Notes under the pieces: model-generated
Database searches by the model: none
Seen by the model: only the letters and a program-made list of their open reading frames with translations
Told to the model about the DNA's origin: nothing
Assembly (NCBI GenBank): GCA_023213315.1
Contig: JAKCPI010000367.1
Location: 1 to 64,000 of the forward strand
DNA from: Euborellia annulipes
Lineage: Eukaryota; Arthropoda; Insecta; Dermaptera; Anisolabididae
DNA: 64,000 nucleotides
Reading direction: 5' to 3'
Shown: positions 10,401-24,476 of the stretch, piece after piece
Numbering within the stretch: position 1 is the stretch's first letter
How the letters are laid out: every line of letters begins with the position of its first letter
Made by a program: the position numbers and the translations under genes

Positions 10401-13400
10401 AGTTATCTCGGAGATTAGAATTGAATAAAGAGAGCCTCCGAATAATAAATTATAAATAAAAAATTTAATAAAAACAAAATAATTGTGAGAAAAACAGCAA
10501 TTATTAATAAAAGAGAAGCCAAACGCCTGGAATTTAGGCAATAGACATGGAAAGCAGAGAAAGCAGTTGCCTAGCGGATCGTAAAAGATACTGACCCTCA
10601 GAAAGGTGTCGAGGGAGCCATTTTCCATGTATTCGGTGATGATCATTACGGGATTGCTGCGGGTGACCACCCCTTGGAGAAAGATGACATTCGGATGTTC
10701 AAACTGCCCCATAATGCTCGCTTCAGTTAGGAAGTCATTTCTTGCTTTATCCGAACTTCCCGGTTTTAGAGTTTTGATGGCTGCATCGATTTCCTGACGG
10801 CCGTCGGGTGGAAGTCGAAGTTTCCCGCGACATACATCACCGAATTCACCACCGCCTGTAACAATACACAAAAACGGAACGGGGTTTATTAAAAAAAAAA
10901 AAAAAGAAAGAAATTCAAAATTAAAAAGAATCCAACTTAAATAATAAAACTTTACATAATTTTAAAACTTTTTAATATTAAGATAAAAAAAGAGAGAGAG
11001 ATAAGCAAATTAAAATTTTATTTGATTCAAACGAGGAAAAAAAAATCGCAAATCGTATTTAGACATTAAAATCTTAGGAATATGGTAATTTTTGTCTAAG
11101 AAAAGTTTTTTATCCTAAAAATAAAAGGTTTGGAAGATATATAATCTGTATATCTTAATAAAATTTTAATAAAAAAATATGGTTAGTGAATTTTTTTATA
11201 TCTATATGATTATTTCAAATTAATTTTGAATTTTTTATTTTTCATAATCACAAGAATTAAATGAAATAAAATAATTTGATACCTCAAATAGTCTGGTTGA
11301 GTGAACTATTTGAACCTGGAGGTATATCTATACTTAAAATAATAATTTTTTTTATATGGAAATGATTAAAAATAAATATTTCATTTGTCAACATTCCTTA
11401 ACAGTTTTGAGGGATTAATTATACAGTATTATTATTTATTCTATTCTATCTTCAGTCAACGTGACACTTTGTGGCCACTCTAAGGAGTAACTTTCATGGG
11501 AATAATACTGAGGAGGGTTCCCGTTTCCTTCCTCGGAAGGAAAATAGAGTTGGATAATTCTTTGCCATGAGGATAGATTTGAACACGAATTGTCTTCAAC
11601 TTTATCTGCGGTCTATTAAAAGTGTTCATTAAAATAAGAAAGGAAATATATGATTTAGAAATTATTAAATTTTAAAATGTTCTTTGAATAAAGTATTAGG
11701 CGACTTATCAAAGAATTCTAGTATATATTTAATTTATATTAAAAAAAAAAATTTATTATTTATTATTATTATATAATAATTTAAGGAATTTCTCAAAGAG
11801 CTAACTGATCTGTTACGACGACTTTTTTAATAAAGCTTTTATTATAACCCTGGAGGCATCATGCGAGAAGCGAATTTTTAACTGTTTGATAAAAAAAAAT
11901 TATCTAAGTTATTACAATTATGTATAATAGTTAATTTTCCGCTCTATGAATCATTAAATCGGTAATTTGTAATATTGTGCGGATGACAAGGCAGTGGCAG
12001 TGCCCGAAGGGGTTCCTGCCCTTTCGCCTTCATCTTCTTTCATTCTACTTTTAATATAAAAGTCCCAGCCAGCAAGGGGAAAATGTAAATTAGATAAAAT
12101 ATAGCGGAGCGAGATAAGTAAAAGGAAAACAACTTTTTTCCCATTTTTGTAAATCATTTTTGGACTTAGCCTAATTTTTTTTTTTTTTATATTTTCTGTT
12201 GACGAGAAAGAGAAATCCTTTAAGCAAAAAAAAAACCGTGAAAATTTTCCAATTATTACCGATTCATCTATTCCATTAAATATTCTAAAAGGTATTATTT
12301 TTATAGCTTATAAAAAAGTTTTAATTAAGATGATTAAGTGCTTATTTAAAGTTTTGGAAAGACTGAAGCTTCTTATATTCGCCTGCGGGTGAAAAAAAAG
12401 AAAAGAAAAGAAGATTTTACTTGAAAAGTTACAATGACTCGAGTTATAACTAAAACACTAATTATATTATTGTTTAATTTTCTCGAAAAAATAATTTTCT
12501 TTTGCCAAGGCAAAAAGCCACGCGAATTGAATTGAACAAAGTCATAAACGGAGAGAGTGAACGAAATAGAAATGAGACAACACGCAGGGGATGGTGGTCT
12601 TTGGGGATGTTGGTATTAATGATGATATCCACTCCAGGTCAGAAAGGGGAGGGAAAAACCCGTAAGTAATCTAAACATAGGCCTAGGAAAACCATTTCGG
12701 GTACAACTTTCGCATCAACCGAAGGAAGGGGACGTCCCAGATAGCTTGGAATAATGCAGTAATATTGCAGCAATATTACCAAAGATGCTCAATATTGACA
12801 ATATTGCGGCTCAAACAGCAACATTGCAACAATATTGTCGCAATATTCCTGCAATGTTGCAAAAAGACGGACATAGAAATATTGCAGCAATGTTGTTGTA
12901 ATAGGAATATTACTTAGGAATATTGCAGAAATGTTGTTGTAATATTCCTGTCCGCCTAGCTTGGAATATTGCCATTGCAATATTGCAGCAATGTTGCCAA
13001 TATTTTGCAAGACTTGCAATATTTCTGCGATATTGCTGCAATATTCCAAGTTGTCTGGGGTATGTGTACGAAATCACCTTATCTATAAACGGGAATCATG
13101 GTAGGAATTTTAAATAATGTACCAACTTTAGTTTCATTTTTTTTTAATTATTAAATTTTATTTTGAATTATTATGAACAAATGATACTCTCGCCCTCATG
13201 ACCTCCCTTTTTAGGGGTCATGGCCCCCATGCTTTCTACGACTATGAATCTAAGCTCTCTCTGGGACCTAGAGCAAAGTTTGTTTAGTTTAAAATGTTTT
13301 ACTACGCTTTCAACTAGGGAAGCCACTAAAATGCAATGGATCCATGATTCACAAAAACTTGGAAATACTCATTTTATGGCTTAGACATATATTTCGTTCT

Positions 13401-16400
13401 CGAGGCAAATTTGACGACTCTCTTCCCCCATTTTAAGGTAGATCTTGTAAATAACTATGTAAGAGAAAATACTACGTATCACTGACCATATCGATCCTGT
13501 GGAGCTCATTTACTAGGGTTACTTTATTTGTCCGATGTCTTTTGACCCCTCAAATCGTAGCCAATTTCTAGGTATAGCTATCTATTTAATGACATTCCTT
13601 AATTCTTATTTCTCTCCCTTCTGAATTATTTAGTCTTGGCTAATTCGTTTCCCTTCATTTCCACCCTCAGTACTTTTTCATTGACCTTAGCCATATTAAG
13701 GAGAATGTTTTGGAGAGAGGATAGACAATTACTATTATTTTTAAAATAAGAGAAAAACATTCTCTGAGACCATATTATCAATTTATTTTTATTGTAAATA
13801 AATTTTTAAAATCTTTGATCTCTATAATGTCAAATTTAAAAGATTAAATTTTTTTATCTGAAGCGAAAAGGATGTTAAAACAATGATTTCGTAAAATAAT
13901 ATAATATTCATCCGAGTCATGCTTTGCGCATATAAATAAATAAATAAATACGTATTTAAATAAAAGTAAAATGTACTAGAATTATTATCTTGCGCGTTTA
14001 TAATTATAATAATTTTTTCAAATTTTCTATAACCATACTTTTACGGTGTTCATAAGTTTTTTTATTTTAAAGTCTTTTGATTTGTCATTTAGATTTATTT
14101 AGTTATTAAACTTATATTATTTGAAAAAAATGAGAGCTTTATATGCATTATTATGAAACCCGATTTTCTCAGCAATAACATTTTACTAATGAAATTTTCT
14201 TTTACCGAGTTTCCAAAAAAGTAAGAAAGTTTTGGGAGCGATTAATTTGTACTTTTTTTAATTTCAAAAATATATAATCAAGATATATTCTCTAAATAAA
14301 GTTATTTTATCATATTTATTCCATTGTGTATTTTCACTTTAATTAAAAAAAAAAAAATAATAATAAGGATCGTCTCTAAAACCTCTTGAGACACGCAAGA
14401 CACCTCACTAAGGACTTCTTCTTTAGTTATATTGATCAACGTACTGGAATATCTCTAAGATTTTGGGACACCTCTCCCCACAGAATTATGAATTTTTATT
14501 TCTTTCCCTACTTCCTGGATGAGAAGGCTTTTCTTTCAAAAGACATCATTAAATCCGAAGACAAAAGAATCAAAAAGCACCTGCCATGATATTCTTCGTT
14601 GTTATGCTCGGAATTTTCCTTAATTCATTTAAGATTATTTATATGAAATTAATATGTCAAATGTACAACGATTTTATTCTAATAAAACAATACAAATTTA
14701 TTCTCTTAACTTAATTAATTTCTCTTTTATCTAAAACGCCTCCTCAAATTACACCTGTTCTTGATTTATCACTTTTTCTCCACTTGACAATTTTATTATA
14801 TAAGAGTGAATTTGACTTCACCCAAGAATAATGCGCCTGACTCTTGACCTAGGCATACTTTCAGACAAAATCCAGTGAGTTGAGTGGTTCATTATATAAT
14901 CCTTAATGAATAATACTTATTCAAAATTTGTTCTTGGTGTAATTTAAAAAAATGATAGTCTCAAGTAAAAAGGTGATTTAGAAAGACTTTAAAGACAAGA
15001 AAATAGATTGTATGCTTACCGATGATGGCTTCGATGGTGATGCAGGATGCGTCGATTTCCCGGGCAAATTCCCTGACAGCTTGGTTCGGGTCTTCGTAGG
15101 TATGGGGATCGATGTAGGTCCTGGAGGCTGCAGATCCCACTGACGTGAAGAGTGGGGTTGTCACTATGGAAAAAGAACACCAACAAATTCCAATCAGTAA
15201 ATTCTTGAGTCAACGCACAAATAACAGGTGGAGCTAATTTAACATTCAGTAAGGAAATTTTTTGGGGAGTAGTATACGAGGTGAATAGAATAAAAAAAAA
15301 ACAATTGGGTAATAAAAATGTACTTATTTTCAATTCCCATCTACTTTTATTTTTAACCCCTATCAAAGCCACCAATCATGATTTGAATTTTCTATTTCTT
15401 CCTAAACCCTTCCTAGGGTTTAAAGAAAACAATAAAGAATTTTTATTTATTGACTTTAAGAATTATTAAAAAAATATACGAGTTACAATAAAGTTGACAT
15501 TTTTATTGTCTATTCTCATAAATCAAAAGTTCAAATAAATAATTTGAAAAAAAAAAGTTAAGATGATTTAACAAAATTGACTAAAAAAAAAAAAAGTGAA
15601 TTAATTTTTGTATACCGGTACTGTGGAAATTTTCGTTTACTGCTAAGAATTATGTATTTAGTTCAAGGAGCCCGGTTTAATGATACAATAAATTTGACAA
15701 TTATGACAAAGTTCGTTTAATAATTTTATTACGTGGCGCCATTAAAAAAGTCATAAAAGTCAAAAAGACCATTTGCTTTTTGTTATCTTTCACTTTTTTG
15801 AATAATCAATATCTTTTTAAAATTTATCCATTTTTTTTTTTTATTTGATTAATCAATAAAAGTCAATATCAGGCTATATTAATTAATAAAATATTAAAGC
15901 AAGTTCAAAAGGAATGTTGATTAAACAGAAATATATTAAACTCCCCTTTTTATATATATATATATATATATTTATAAACTTCTTAGGTATATTTATTAGT
16001 CGAAAAAGGTGAGGGCCGACTTTAAATACTTTTTAATCGAAATTATAAATCATACAACTAATTCAGCTAAATCATGCCAACCATAAAATCGTATTTCTTC
16101 TGAGAAAAATTTTATTATAAATGATGCATAGCGTTTTATTTTATTTAGTTCTCTGTTAGCATGAAGCAGATAATTATTTTAGAGTGAGTTGCGATATTTG
16201 CAGGTCTTTTTTTTTAAATTGGGTCCTATAAAAAATTGATTTTAATTAATTATTATATACAGCCTGGCTCCACAAATAATAAACAAATTCGATTAATTAC
16301 ATAGGCATATGCAATCTAATTTTTTTTTTTAATATTCCCATTCGGTAACCTAAAGATGTAGTGGAGTAAAATATTAATAAATGTAAAAGATAAAAAGCAG

Positions 16401-19400
16401 AGAATTCATGCATCTTAATAAACCAATTTAAAATTCAGCTCGTAAAAAAAATAATACTAATATCAATTCTATTTAATAATCGGAAAAACGGAAATCTAAT
16501 ATTCATAAATCCAGGATCATGCAAAATGAAGAGGTGCAATGATGATGATGATTTTGATGATGTATTAGTAAAAAAAAAGAGAATGGAATAATATGTATAA
16601 AGGCCATTCGGGGAATGGATGAAAAAAATTAAAAGTTCATTCAGAAAAAAAGATACACTGAAACGGGGTAAATTTTCACTCAAAAGAATTAGAAATGATT
16701 CATTTTAAATATATAAGAATGAATGTAGCTTTAAACTACACTGAGACGAATTGATGAAAAGAATGAATTTGAATAAAATTTAAGTTTCATGATGAAGTCA
16801 CAAAAGAAAAAGAAAGAAAAAAAAAAGCTCGAAATTAAGTTTCATAAAAGTAATTTGGCCGCGGAATTCAATCGAGAAATCAGAGTAAATTTTACTCTAG
16901 TAATTTGTTTTATATAAGAAACCTAGTGATTCATAAAAGATTTAATGGTTTAATCTCCAATGGCGGCGGCAACCGTTGAAAAGAGAGAAAGAGAAGAAGC
17001 GAGACTTGATTTAATATCATTTTGGACCCAGATCCGATTTGATTAATTGATCAGCTGATTCACCTTTCGCTCTTTCAATCAATTTGACAGTAACAAAAAT
17101 TATGAAAAATAAATGGAGAAACGAATCCTATTCTAATATTGCTTCAATCGATTCAATATATTTATTTGTTTGTTCAAAGGTGGCGGTGGTGAAAGGCGAG
17201 GAGAGGGGGGGGGGGGGGGGGGGGCGGGGGTGGTTGGGGGGGGTTAAATATTTCCAAAAACATTTAATTGGGCTGATTAATTAAATCATTACATTTTCAT
17301 ATATGAAGTCAATTTGTCGTTTTAATTGTATGTATAATAATGAATAGTCATCATTGTACTAAACCGAGAGAGACAAAATTAATTACTTATTTGATTAAAT
17401 ATTTTTTATAAATTATTCGGTGTATCTATTATAAATTGTGGAGTAAAGGTAATCAAATAAATATCAAAACCTCATTTTAGGAATTTCCTGTTTATTATTA
17501 TTATTGCCCATAAAATAACTAAGTTCAACATTTGTATTTTATATCCCAAACAAGTGGAAAAGCCCGCCATCGGTGGGCTTGGTCCCTGCGTCACCTGGAC
17601 GCCCTTGCTCTCCTTTGGCGAGGAAATAGACCAAATTTTTTCTTGCTCACTGTTTCGAAATTTATCCTTTGGCGAGCAATTGCAAAATTTTAAAGTTTTA
17701 AATTTCCCTCTCTGACTTAAAGTTTTAAATTTTCCACTTCCTCTCACTCTGGCCAATCAGCGAGAGAACAGGCACATACAACGGAAGTGAGTGGCTAGCG
17801 CTTTATATATAGTAATAATAAGAAATTTTAATTTCGATTTATCCGGATTGTTTAAAATATCGTGATATTAATTGTATTCTTTAAAAAGTTGAGTTTATCA
17901 ATTTTAATTAAAAAAAAATTGAATTCTTAACTTTTTGTTATTAGACTTCGTCATACTAATCAGAAAGAGAATTTAATATTTTATTTATTTTATTCATATT
18001 ATTAGTTTGGATGATATACAGTATATTATCATTATCATTACTATATATAAACGCTAGCCGCTGACTTCCTGTCCTGTGCTCATGTGCCTGTTCTCTCGCT
18101 GATTGGCTAGAGTTACAGGAAGTGGAACGGGAGAGGGAAATTTAAAACTTCGGTCAGAAAGGGAAATTTGGAACTTTAAAATTTTGCAATTCGGCTCCAA
18201 ACAGTGAGCAAGAATAAATATGATGCATTTGGTCGCCGAAGGCGGGCAAGGGGGTCCAGGGGGCGTAGACCTCTGGCAAGTGGTAATGTCCGCCGAAGGT
18301 ACACTTAAATATACCTAAAATAAAAAGCGTCTGAACAATATAAAAATTTTCCTACACCGTGTGTGATTAAAAACGCATTAAGTTTATATTTATCTGGCAA
18401 CTCCCTAGGTTTGGCACCCCTTGCGGTAGACCGCATCACTCTACAAATAATCGAAATTAATATTTCAAAGAATCCTATTTTTTATTAGGATAAATAATTA
18501 TAATTTTATTTTTAAACACCAGTTTTATACAAAATTTTGAATACAACCAATAATTGATTTTTTTATTAATTCCCTCACTCCAACCAGTGAGCAATTTATA
18601 AATAATAACATTTGTCCGTTAACTGACCGTTCATTGAATTAAATCCGTTTGATAATCATTCAAATGGAAATACATTATTCATTTAACTATATAAATTATA
18701 ATATTTATTTTTTTTATAATATTAGATAATGAAAAACTTGATTAAATTAGAGACTATATAATTAGACAACGAACTATATAATTTGTAGATCAAGCGAATT
18801 TCATTAATCTTCTTCCCAAGGGATATATTGTCTTTTATTAAAGTTTAAAAACAAACATAAACTGAAAATGAAATATAAACGCCTTAAAAGGCAAAACGAC
18901 GTTAAAAACTAAGCTCGACATTCGCTATATAAAAGCTTATAATCGCCATAAACAGGGATCTAAGCGTTCATTGTAATTAAAGGAGGTAGTTTCGCCAGAA
19001 GGGCGTTAGCGTTTTCGTAGGTAGAGGTCTCAATTTGAAAGGGCAATTGAGTCCCATTCGGTAGATTGGGACAGACAGCGGTACTGTGTTGAGATAAGGA
19101 AGAAAATAGGCAGCCAAAGGGCGCTCGCTAAATACCTTTACGGACAGTCTAGTAATAAATAACGAGAATAGAATTCATTTTCCATTTTAAGGGGACAGGG
19201 GGTCGGAGAAACTTGTTTAAACTAATCAAATTTAGATTTTGATCAGAGGTTAAAAAAGATATATTAACTAGGATAAATAAAACAAAGGCAATAAACTTAA
19301 TAATGGATATAGTTATCGTACAAAAGAATATAAAATGATTATTAGTATACCCTAGTACAGGTACAAAAAAAATTATGTCGTACCGGAAATACATATAAGT

Positions 19401-22400
19401 TAATAAATGAAGGTTAAATGTTTAGATAAAAAATACAGATACTTTGGGTCTTGGAAAAAAAAATTCAAAATACCTGTTAAATATCTGACTGTTGGACCAT
19501 GACCACCGGGAATCGAACCCAGGATCTCCAGCCTTTCCTATATATATCTCTATGACTTAGTTAAAGTCCGTAAAAGAATCGAGATGTTTGAATACTAATA
19601 TCTGATTCAAATATATAAATCTCGAAAATATTTAATTAAGTATCTGTTAAAATCATTGATTTAGAATTACTAAAAATGGCTTTACAACGACTCGGTCACT
19701 TGCTTGCTTAATTCCTGTTTGTGATGGAATTTATCAAAATGATCCCATAAGAATAAATAATGAGAAATTTTTTGCAAAAAAAAACATCGGTTACTAGACC
19801 TATAAAAAATAAAATGAATATAATATTTGTTTGCATTTCTATTAATATAAAAACGCCATGTGAATAGACAACCATTGCTCCATAACTTCGTTTCGGTTGC
19901 CTAAGTTAAAGGGGAACCTTTACTTTTTTATTAAAACCCCATTTTAAATAACAATAGTTACCGTATCGTTAATATTTCCTCATTTTAAGTGACAAAATAT
20001 TAACTCAAATTATACATGTAGTAGGTTTGGTTCTCGGCCAATAATAAAATTATTTAATCAATTTAATAAATATATTAATCATTATTATCATCAAAGAGCT
20101 TGAAGAAAAACTACTCAAACGCTTCCTTAACCCCTCACTGGTATAATTTTATTTTCTTAAATGTGTGTGGTCTTCCCGAATAATGTTGATAGTTACAACT
20201 CGTCTCATAAAGAAATCCTGTCATATGATATTTATAAACAAGTATCCGAGATATCGAAGTATATTATCTCTTCAAATATGAACTATTAAGAGATAAGAGA
20301 GATGACCGGCTGTATAGATATAGATGGATGATGGATGACAGCCATGTAGAAAATATAAAAAAAGTTTTTTAGTTAGATATCGATTGAGTTTCTTTGATAA
20401 ACTTATTCGACTTTCTTCAAGGCATTGTTATCTTAAGACCCATCTTTATCAGGGTTTTTCTTTTTATTAATTATTATTGTAAAGGCGGGCTTACCAAAAT
20501 ATCACGTCTGTTAATTTTCTCGATTAATTTCTATTGACATTCAGTCTTAACCCGGGTCTATTTTAATTATTTGAAAAACTAAAGTAAAATTGATTTTAAG
20601 ATGGATGGATTTTTTAACCGGGGAATTATATAAAGAGGGAGCTCTTTGATTTCTAATTGAAAACAAATATGGTTTGATTAAATAGAATGAGCCCATAATG
20701 CAATCGGTTGATGCAAAAGAGTCAGTGGCTTGAAAACTCAAAGTGTGTAGGGATGGTGGAATCAATATGTTTTTAAAAGTCGCTTCCGAACTCATCTTTA
20801 ATTTCAGAGGGACCGGCTGAGTGTCTTATTTCAGTATAAAGTGAACGATCTCTCTTTTATCTGCATAGTGCCGTGAGATTTACTCAAAGGGTCTGCAATT
20901 ACTTTTCATGATTATTACTCTTACTTAGAGTTTTTAGAACTTCTGAATTTATTACATTTTATATTATTTTTTTTTGTCTATATAGTTTGACTATTTATAA
21001 AAGAAAATAAAAATAAAATTAATATCATATTATTCCCTATGGCTGGGAAGGCTAGAGGGGATATAAATAAAAAAAATATATATTATTTCCTTAAAAATAA
21101 ACTATAGTATATTAAGATTAGTTGGAGTAAACTTTATAAGTTAATAACATGTTGGTGGATTTCGATTTGGCTGAATTCTACAATGCCTATAAGAAAAATT
21201 ACCCACTCTTCAACCAGTTATAATTAATTTAATTAATTATATCATTAATTAATTAATTAATTATTTATTTTCCCTTCCATGCCCCTCCATTCTTCCCCTC
21301 CCACCTTCTTATATATTTAAAATGATTATCTAAATCGCAGGCCTAATCAGTTTCTGAAATAAAGAAAACTGATTTTAATGGCCTTTGTACTTTCAGTTTC
21401 TTTCAAAAAAAATATTAATTATGAAAAAAATAAAAATAAATATACAAAACAAATAAATAAATATTAAAAAAATGTAATTTTGGAGGACATAAATATTATT
21501 ATTAATAGTGGATGCAAAAAATGTATCTTTTCTGAATAATATTGATATGTTTATGATTCTACCATATTTCATCCAAATTACTAATACGTATTTGTCGAAT
21601 AAATTCAGCATGCCGTGAAAATATCCTTTCCTAGAATTTCCTAGAACATATTATATTCAATTCTAGATAACTCTTCATTCATTTATATACAGTACATCTA
21701 TTTAAGGGAAAAATTGAACCCAATAAATTAAAGCAGAAACGACCTATTCTTACTTAACCCATTGGCTGCCAACTTCAACTTCATTTTCAAAAGAAATATC
21801 CGATCTAGCTAGTGGTCGATCCACGTATTTATCACATTTGAGGTCGTGAGTCTATCAACATAAAAACATCATCATTCTTTTTCCTAGAAAATTGAAAATT
21901 CAGTCTCTAATCGGTTCAATTTAACTCAGAAGGGTTATTTATTTATATGAACTGGAAAAAGGGAAAACATCAATAAATTTCCTAAATACCGTATTGCAAG
22001 AAAATTTCGATTATTAAAGATAATGGTATTGTGCAAATAAACAATAGGTATATTGTTTGAATAATATTATTATCTTAATAAGTATCGTTGATAAAGAAAA
22101 TGGTGTTTATAATTATAAACTCTGTTCTAAATAATTCCCTTCCAGAATTTTTTTAAAATGCATAAATTTTTTTTTATAGATATAGAGACTTATGAAATAT
22201 TAGTTAAAGCTCATAACATAATCTCAAATCTGAAACGCAGCGTATTCAATTCTCATTATTATTGAGCAAGCAAATGTCACAGTCAAAATAAAAATAATCA
22301 TAATAAAATAAAATTCTAAACTAACGGTGTCAGTCACACGCCTATAGAAATGAATGCACAAGTCATGTCAGGACGATATTACAAATGAAATCATAGTGAC

Positions 22401-24442
22401 TTGAACATATTTCATTTTTATATCAAGGGGGGAGTGATATTTAGAAACCTTTTATTGAAACTGAAACCATAGAACAAAAAAATTTCTATAATGTTATAAA
22501 TATTAATAAAAATATAAAATCCATATTATTATTATATTGAAGGGGTGCATCGTAGCAGAGACAATATTTTCCCCATGCAGTTATGCAGTTATGTTCTACT
22601 AAAAAAGCAACGCGTTTTACATGATATGAATATTTTATTGCCATGTTTGGACTGAAATATCTGATGAATTTTAATAGTTTGCTTTTGAAAAGCGATGCGA
22701 AATTTCAAAGGGGACGAGTAAATACATACAAAATCAAAATGCTGTTTACTTGATTGAAAAATATAAATTGCCTGTTTTAGTTCCATAAAACAACCCTGAT
22801 TATTCTGTGCATAAACATAAAATAAAAAGTGATAGATTTAGACCTTTCGTATGTTACTTTAAAAAAAAGTTTAGTAAATTAGAAAATTTACCTGAGGATT
22901 TTATTACTGAATTATAAGTGGGATGTATGTTAACACACTAAATTTCTTTAATCAGACTTTTAACAAAGACGATGGACAAAAAGTTAATTACTAGCGCATG
23001 CGGATAAAACAAAGGTGCAGGCAAAGCAAAAAAAGCGGAATGCTGGTGACTTACTGTAGGTGACTACAAGTCCTGTTGATTGGCGGGTGTTGGAGGTGTT
23101 GTGGTTGTTTGTGTTTGTGTTGGGGCCGATTGCGATACGTGGCAGGTGGCGATGCATGGAAAAGATACACAGCATCAGTTAATCTGATGTACAAATACAA
23201 AGATCGACGGATTTCTGACACTGACAGGGATTGGCGCGAGGGATGTTGAAAAGGGGTAGGGGTGGGGGGGGGGGGAGATGAGCAGAAAACAAAGGGATCC
23301 ATATTCATATAAGCAACGCAATTAAGTCACAAAATATGGAGAATTAATGAAATAACGGAAATGAGGAAAAAGGGCGAGTAAACAGTTTTTTAATATACGG
23401 AAAATATATAAAATATTCAAGTAATATAAAATATTTAATGTAGGCCTATATATTTGAAACTGAAAAATATTTATTTTGACGAAAAAGTATTTTTAAAAAC
23501 ATTCTTTGCATATCAATTTTATATTGATTTTTTTTTTATATTAATTGATAAAAATATTTTATATTATTAATATTTTATAAGAATTTTTTAACAAAAGTCA
23601 TAATGACGAAAAAAATATAACTTCAAACTTTTGAAAAAAAAAAAAAAATACTTTTTTTTTTCATTTATTTAGCCGTAGGCCATCTGGTAAATACCTATTG
23701 TAATTATAAGGTTATTAAATGATTTTTTGTTTTAAAAGGAATAATTTTCTTTTTTTTTTATTTAAGATCTTTTTCGGCATCGGAGGCCATTTGGATCCCA
23801 TCTCTATTTCTATCATTTGATTGGTAAAAGGAAATAAATTAAATTAATTAATTAAAATTAAAAAGAAAAAAGAAATTAATAAATTGCATATTGGGTAAAT
23901 TAGTGAAAACCAAAAGAATGATTTATCAATTTAGTATAAAATTTAAATTTAGTCAATGAATTTTTTTGCCACTATTTGCAACCAAAGAATAATTTTCACA
24001 CTCAGATTTTTTTTTTTATTTGTAAACGAATTTCTTTAATTCTATTGGATTTAGCCCCGAGTTCAATTGCCTTCTGGTAATAAAACCCCGAAATTTGAAA
24101 TTCTAAATAGAGCCGGGAGTGATTAAGCGGCCTGATAAATCGTCAGAATTAACTAATAGACTCAGGTTGTACTAATATAAACGACCCCTCGGCCTCCTCT
24201 CGTGTTTATTAAGACTAATGAGAAGTCGCCGGGGTGGAAGTCGTGCAAAAGCGAGGGTGAAGAATTGCCAACTGACCTTCTCCGTTGCGATACTCAAGGG
24301 TATCACAATCGCTTGGCTGTTTCTTGTTGCACTCGTCGCTGCCACGGCTGAAAACAATAAAATGATCGATCGATGGAAATTTCATTCCAGTTCTAGAAAA
24401 CAATAAAAAAAAAATATTCAAAACAAAGAATTAAAAAAAGAG

Positions 24443-24476
<34 letters not shown>

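Larger units (their letters stand above)
15164..24276 (-). other. Long Eph intron within the juxtamembrane coding region
   Basis: Intron of 9113 bp. It contains a TA microsatellite (15949-15970), a GAT-rich tract (16540-16562), a G-run with few interruptions (17203-17238), the inverted-repeat element 17562-18298, a SINE piece at 19486-19640 and the possible micro-exon 23055-23072. The rest is AT-rich without recognisable genes. Confidence 0.75.

Noticed and set aside
22984..23308. Minus-strand frames of 63 and 85 codons
   Set aside because: They are rich in Asn, Thr and Pro from a CAACAC repeat. They fit no domain, and only the short 23055-23072 segment fits the Eph splice phases.
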